Shown here one piece after another: positions 62,126 through 64,000 of a stretch of DNA of 64,000 nucleotides (position 1 is its first letter; the number at the start of each line of letters is the position of its first letter). Location: the NCBI GenBank assembly GCA_905214865.1, contig CAJMNO010000001.1, positions 62,001 through 126,000 of the forward strand, in the 5' to 3' direction. A model generated the notes under the pieces. The model saw only the letters and a program-made list of their open reading frames with translations, did not search any database and was not told the DNA's origin. The position numbers were made by a program, and so were the translations under genes. Source of the stretch: an uncultured bacterium. Its GTDB lineage: Bacteria; Actinomycetota; Coriobacteriia; Coriobacteriales; Atopobiaceae.

Positions 62126-63844
62126 ATGTGTGTTGCCTCTGACTGGGTGAGGAAGCACGTTCACGGGTGGCATGTGATACTTTCGTTCATCTTCGCCCTT
62201 CTCTTTACTCTGGGTTTCTGGACCGATCGCTATGACTCCATGGAGTACATGGGAGAGCGACCTGCGTGCGTTGCCCTGTCGGCGCTCATCGCCTTCTTGA
62301 TCTCGACGTTCGCGGTGGCTGCCCTTTCAAGCGAATTCACGAGTTCGAGCCACGGCGGGGGCTCCAATGGCCTTGGATGGCATCCCCTCGCCTATGCGGG
62401 GATAGCAATCGCTTGCTGGGTCCCCATCCTCGTCGTCTGCTTTCCGGCGACCGCCGGCGCGGACCTGTTTGGAGAGCTCCCGATGTTCTTTGGCCTGCAG
62501 CCGATGACCTCGCACCATCCCCCTTTGGTCATTGCCCTGTATGGCATCGTCTTCAAGGTGGGTTCCCTCCTCGGGGGAGCAAACGGAGGGATGTTTGCTC
62601 TCACCCTCTCCCAGGTGGCCTTCATGGGTGCGGCGATTGCGGCGACGATGTGGCTGGTCGACCGATTGGCCCAACGTCAATGGCTCACGGTGATCTCCCT
62701 CTGCTTCTTCTCCCTCATGCCCATCTTCCCCACGTATGCACAGTTCATCGTGAAGGATGTCTACTCCACCTGTGCCCTCGACCTGTTCTGCGTGCAGCTT
62801 GTCGCGAGGTCCTGGAAGCGGGGAGGGGGAGAGTCGATTCCGTGGGCCTTGGGCTTCCCCGCCATTGGCGTGATGGGGGTCTTGGCGAGCCTCCTCCGCA
62901 ATAACAACGTCTTCATCGTTGTGGTCGCGCTCGTCGCCTATGCCCTTGCGGCCCCGTCACGCCGTCCAGACCATCTTCGCGGGGGCAAGGTAGAAGGCCG
63001 TGGAGAGGAACTGCGCCCTGCGATGCTCTGTGCCCTAACGGTCTTTATCCTTTGCCTTCTGGTGAATAACGCCCTCTATCCCGCTATGGGAATTGCCAAG
63101 GGCGAGCTTGGCGAAGCCCTCTCGCTCCCTATGCAACAGACGGCAAGGTTCGCGCGTGACCATCCTGACGAGGTCACGCCTGAGCAGAGTGCCGTACTCA
63201 ACCAGACCTTCTTAGGCTATGACACGCTGGGACAGGTGTACGACGAGTCCATCTCGGACCCGGTGAAGGATCGCTTCAGGTTCACCGGGTACCGCAACCT
63301 CATCGCGTACATGCGTGTGTGGGTGCAGCAGGGACTTGCGGAACCTGGGACCTACGCGGTCTCTGCGATAGAGGGGTCAATAGGGTATTGGTATCCCTTT
63401 GGCGTAAGGGCGCAGACAAATGATGACTATGCAGATATGGCAATGGTGGGTGGCGCTTCGTCCGACTCCACCATGTGGGCGGACCTGGGGCTCTCTCCAA
63501 CCTCGGCGCCCTTCCCCGAGGCACGGGTGAGCTTGCATGACGCGGTCTGGAGCCTATCCCAGACCCCTGTCGTCTCCCTGCTCTTCCATCCGGCCACGTA
63601 TCTCTGGGTCATGCTGCTGTGCTGCGCCCAGGCGCTGAGCGTGGCTGGAAAAGTGGGTGGCGAGAGACTGGCATGGCTGCGCCCCGCCGCCTGGTCGCTT
63701 CTCATGGCTGCAATCCTTCTTGCGCTTACGTGCTGCGCGTCTCCGGTGAGTGCCCTCGTGCGCTACGCCCTGCCGCTTTGGTTCTGGGCTCCGCTTGCCT
63801 TGGCGCTCCCCTTCGCGGAGCGTCTCGAGCCCTCCTCTCGATGA
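62126..63844 (+). CDS. Polytopic membrane protein, GT-C/DUF6020-like
   Basis: 572 residues from ATG 62126 with CAGGGAG upstream. About 11 to 12 membrane helices, with a first outer loop carrying FPATAGADLFGELPMFFGLQPMTSHHPPLV. This arrangement, with a D near the start of the first loop and a His-His-Pro-Pro motif, is like GT-C glycosyltransferases and the DUF6020 family. A late outer loop (about 380-460) is hydrophilic. A role in adding lipid-linked sugars to surface glycan is likely from context and fold only. The last 156 bp of the window show no gene. Confidence 0.65.
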   Translation: MCVASDWVRKHVHGWHVILSFIFALLFTLGFWTDRYDSMEYMGERPACVALSALIAFLISTFAVAALSSEFTSSSHGGGSNGLGWHPLAYAGIAIACWVPILVVCFPATAGADLFGELPMFFGLQPMTSHHPPLVIALYGIVFKVGSLLGGANGGMFALTLSQVAFMGAAIAATMWLVDRLAQRQWLTVISLCFFSLMPIFPTYAQFIVKDVYSTCALDLFCVQLVARSWKRGGGESIPWALGFPAIGVMGVLASLLRNNNVFIVVVALVAYALAAPSRRPDHLRGGKVEGRGEELRPAMLCALTVFILCLLVNNALYPAMGIAKGELGEALSLPMQQTARFARDHPDEVTPEQSAVLNQTFLGYDTLGQVYDESISDPVKDRFRFTGYRNLIAYMRVWVQQGLAEPGTYAVSAIEGSIGYWYPFGVRAQTNDDYADMAMVGGASSDSTMWADLGLSPTSAPFPEARVSLHDAVWSLSQTPVVSLLFHPATYLWVMLLCCAQALSVAGKVGGERLAWLRPAAWSLLMAAILLALTCCASPVSALVRYALPLWFWAPLALALPFAERLEPSSR

Positions 63845-64000
63845 CTCCTCGGATGCTGTTAACGAGGGCTATTCGTCCATCCGTCTGGCAGAAGGTTTCC
63901 GCAGCATTGCCGTGGGCTATCATCTATCCCTGCATGCAACCCCGCGCCCCGTGCCTTGGGACGCGGGCATCGTCACAAACACGAGTCGCTTGGAGCCAGC

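Overview
The window is high-GC actinobacterial DNA. The best fit is a member of the Coriobacteriia, perhaps Olsenella- or Atopobium-like. That assignment is an inference from gene content (ribosomal/dnaB/purA/purine block, class B sortase, DUF5648 wall proteins), GTG/TTG starts and GC-rich codon use; no 16S gene is present. || 1-24.4 kb is the right part of a siphovirus prophage on the + strand; its left end (integrase, repressor, left att) lies outside the window. In order it carries the 3' end of a RepA-like replication ATPase, a palindrome-rich non-coding block, small hypothetical genes, a RusA resolvase, a RinA/ArpU-type late regulator, small and large terminase, an SPP1-type portal, and a MuF head protein with a C-terminal JAB/JAMM domain followed by a small acidic ORF (a candidate toxin-immunity pair). 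Then come a thioredoxin-fold protein, scaffold, HK97-fold capsid, four connector/terminator proteins, tail tube, gpG/gpGT chaperones joined by a T-TTT-TTA -1 frameshift site, a 997-aa tape measure, distal tail and tail-tip proteins, a receptor-binding region with two poly-G tracts and an in-frame amber codon, two holin-type membrane proteins and an NlpC/P60-type endolysin closed by a terminator. || 24.6-47.8 kb is chromosomal core: typA, a TRIC-type channel (- strand), two tRNA-Ser genes (GGA, CGA), a DUF4013 membrane protein, rpsF-ssb-rpsR-DUF2232-rplI, a roughly 520-bp structured non-coding gap, dnaB, purA, degV, purD, a NUDIX hydrolase, a membrane-anchored Ser-rich protein, pyridoxal kinase (- strand), purE, sortase B, purM-purN, a PrsW protease and an RlmD/TrmA-type methyltransferase (both - strand), then purF. 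Six purine genes (purA, D, E, M, N, F) are spread among unrelated genes. || 47.9-51.8 kb holds a SPASM-like radical SAM enzyme and an EF-G2-type translation GTPase paralogue with altered G motifs. || 51.9-63.9 kb is a cell-surface glycan and wall region: a Wzx-type flippase, a GtrB/ArnC-like glycosyltransferase with two ArnE/ArnF-like small transporters, two secreted DUF5648/L,D-transpeptidase proteins, three more GT2 enzymes (one paired with a DUF2304 membrane protein) and a large GT-C-like membrane protein.
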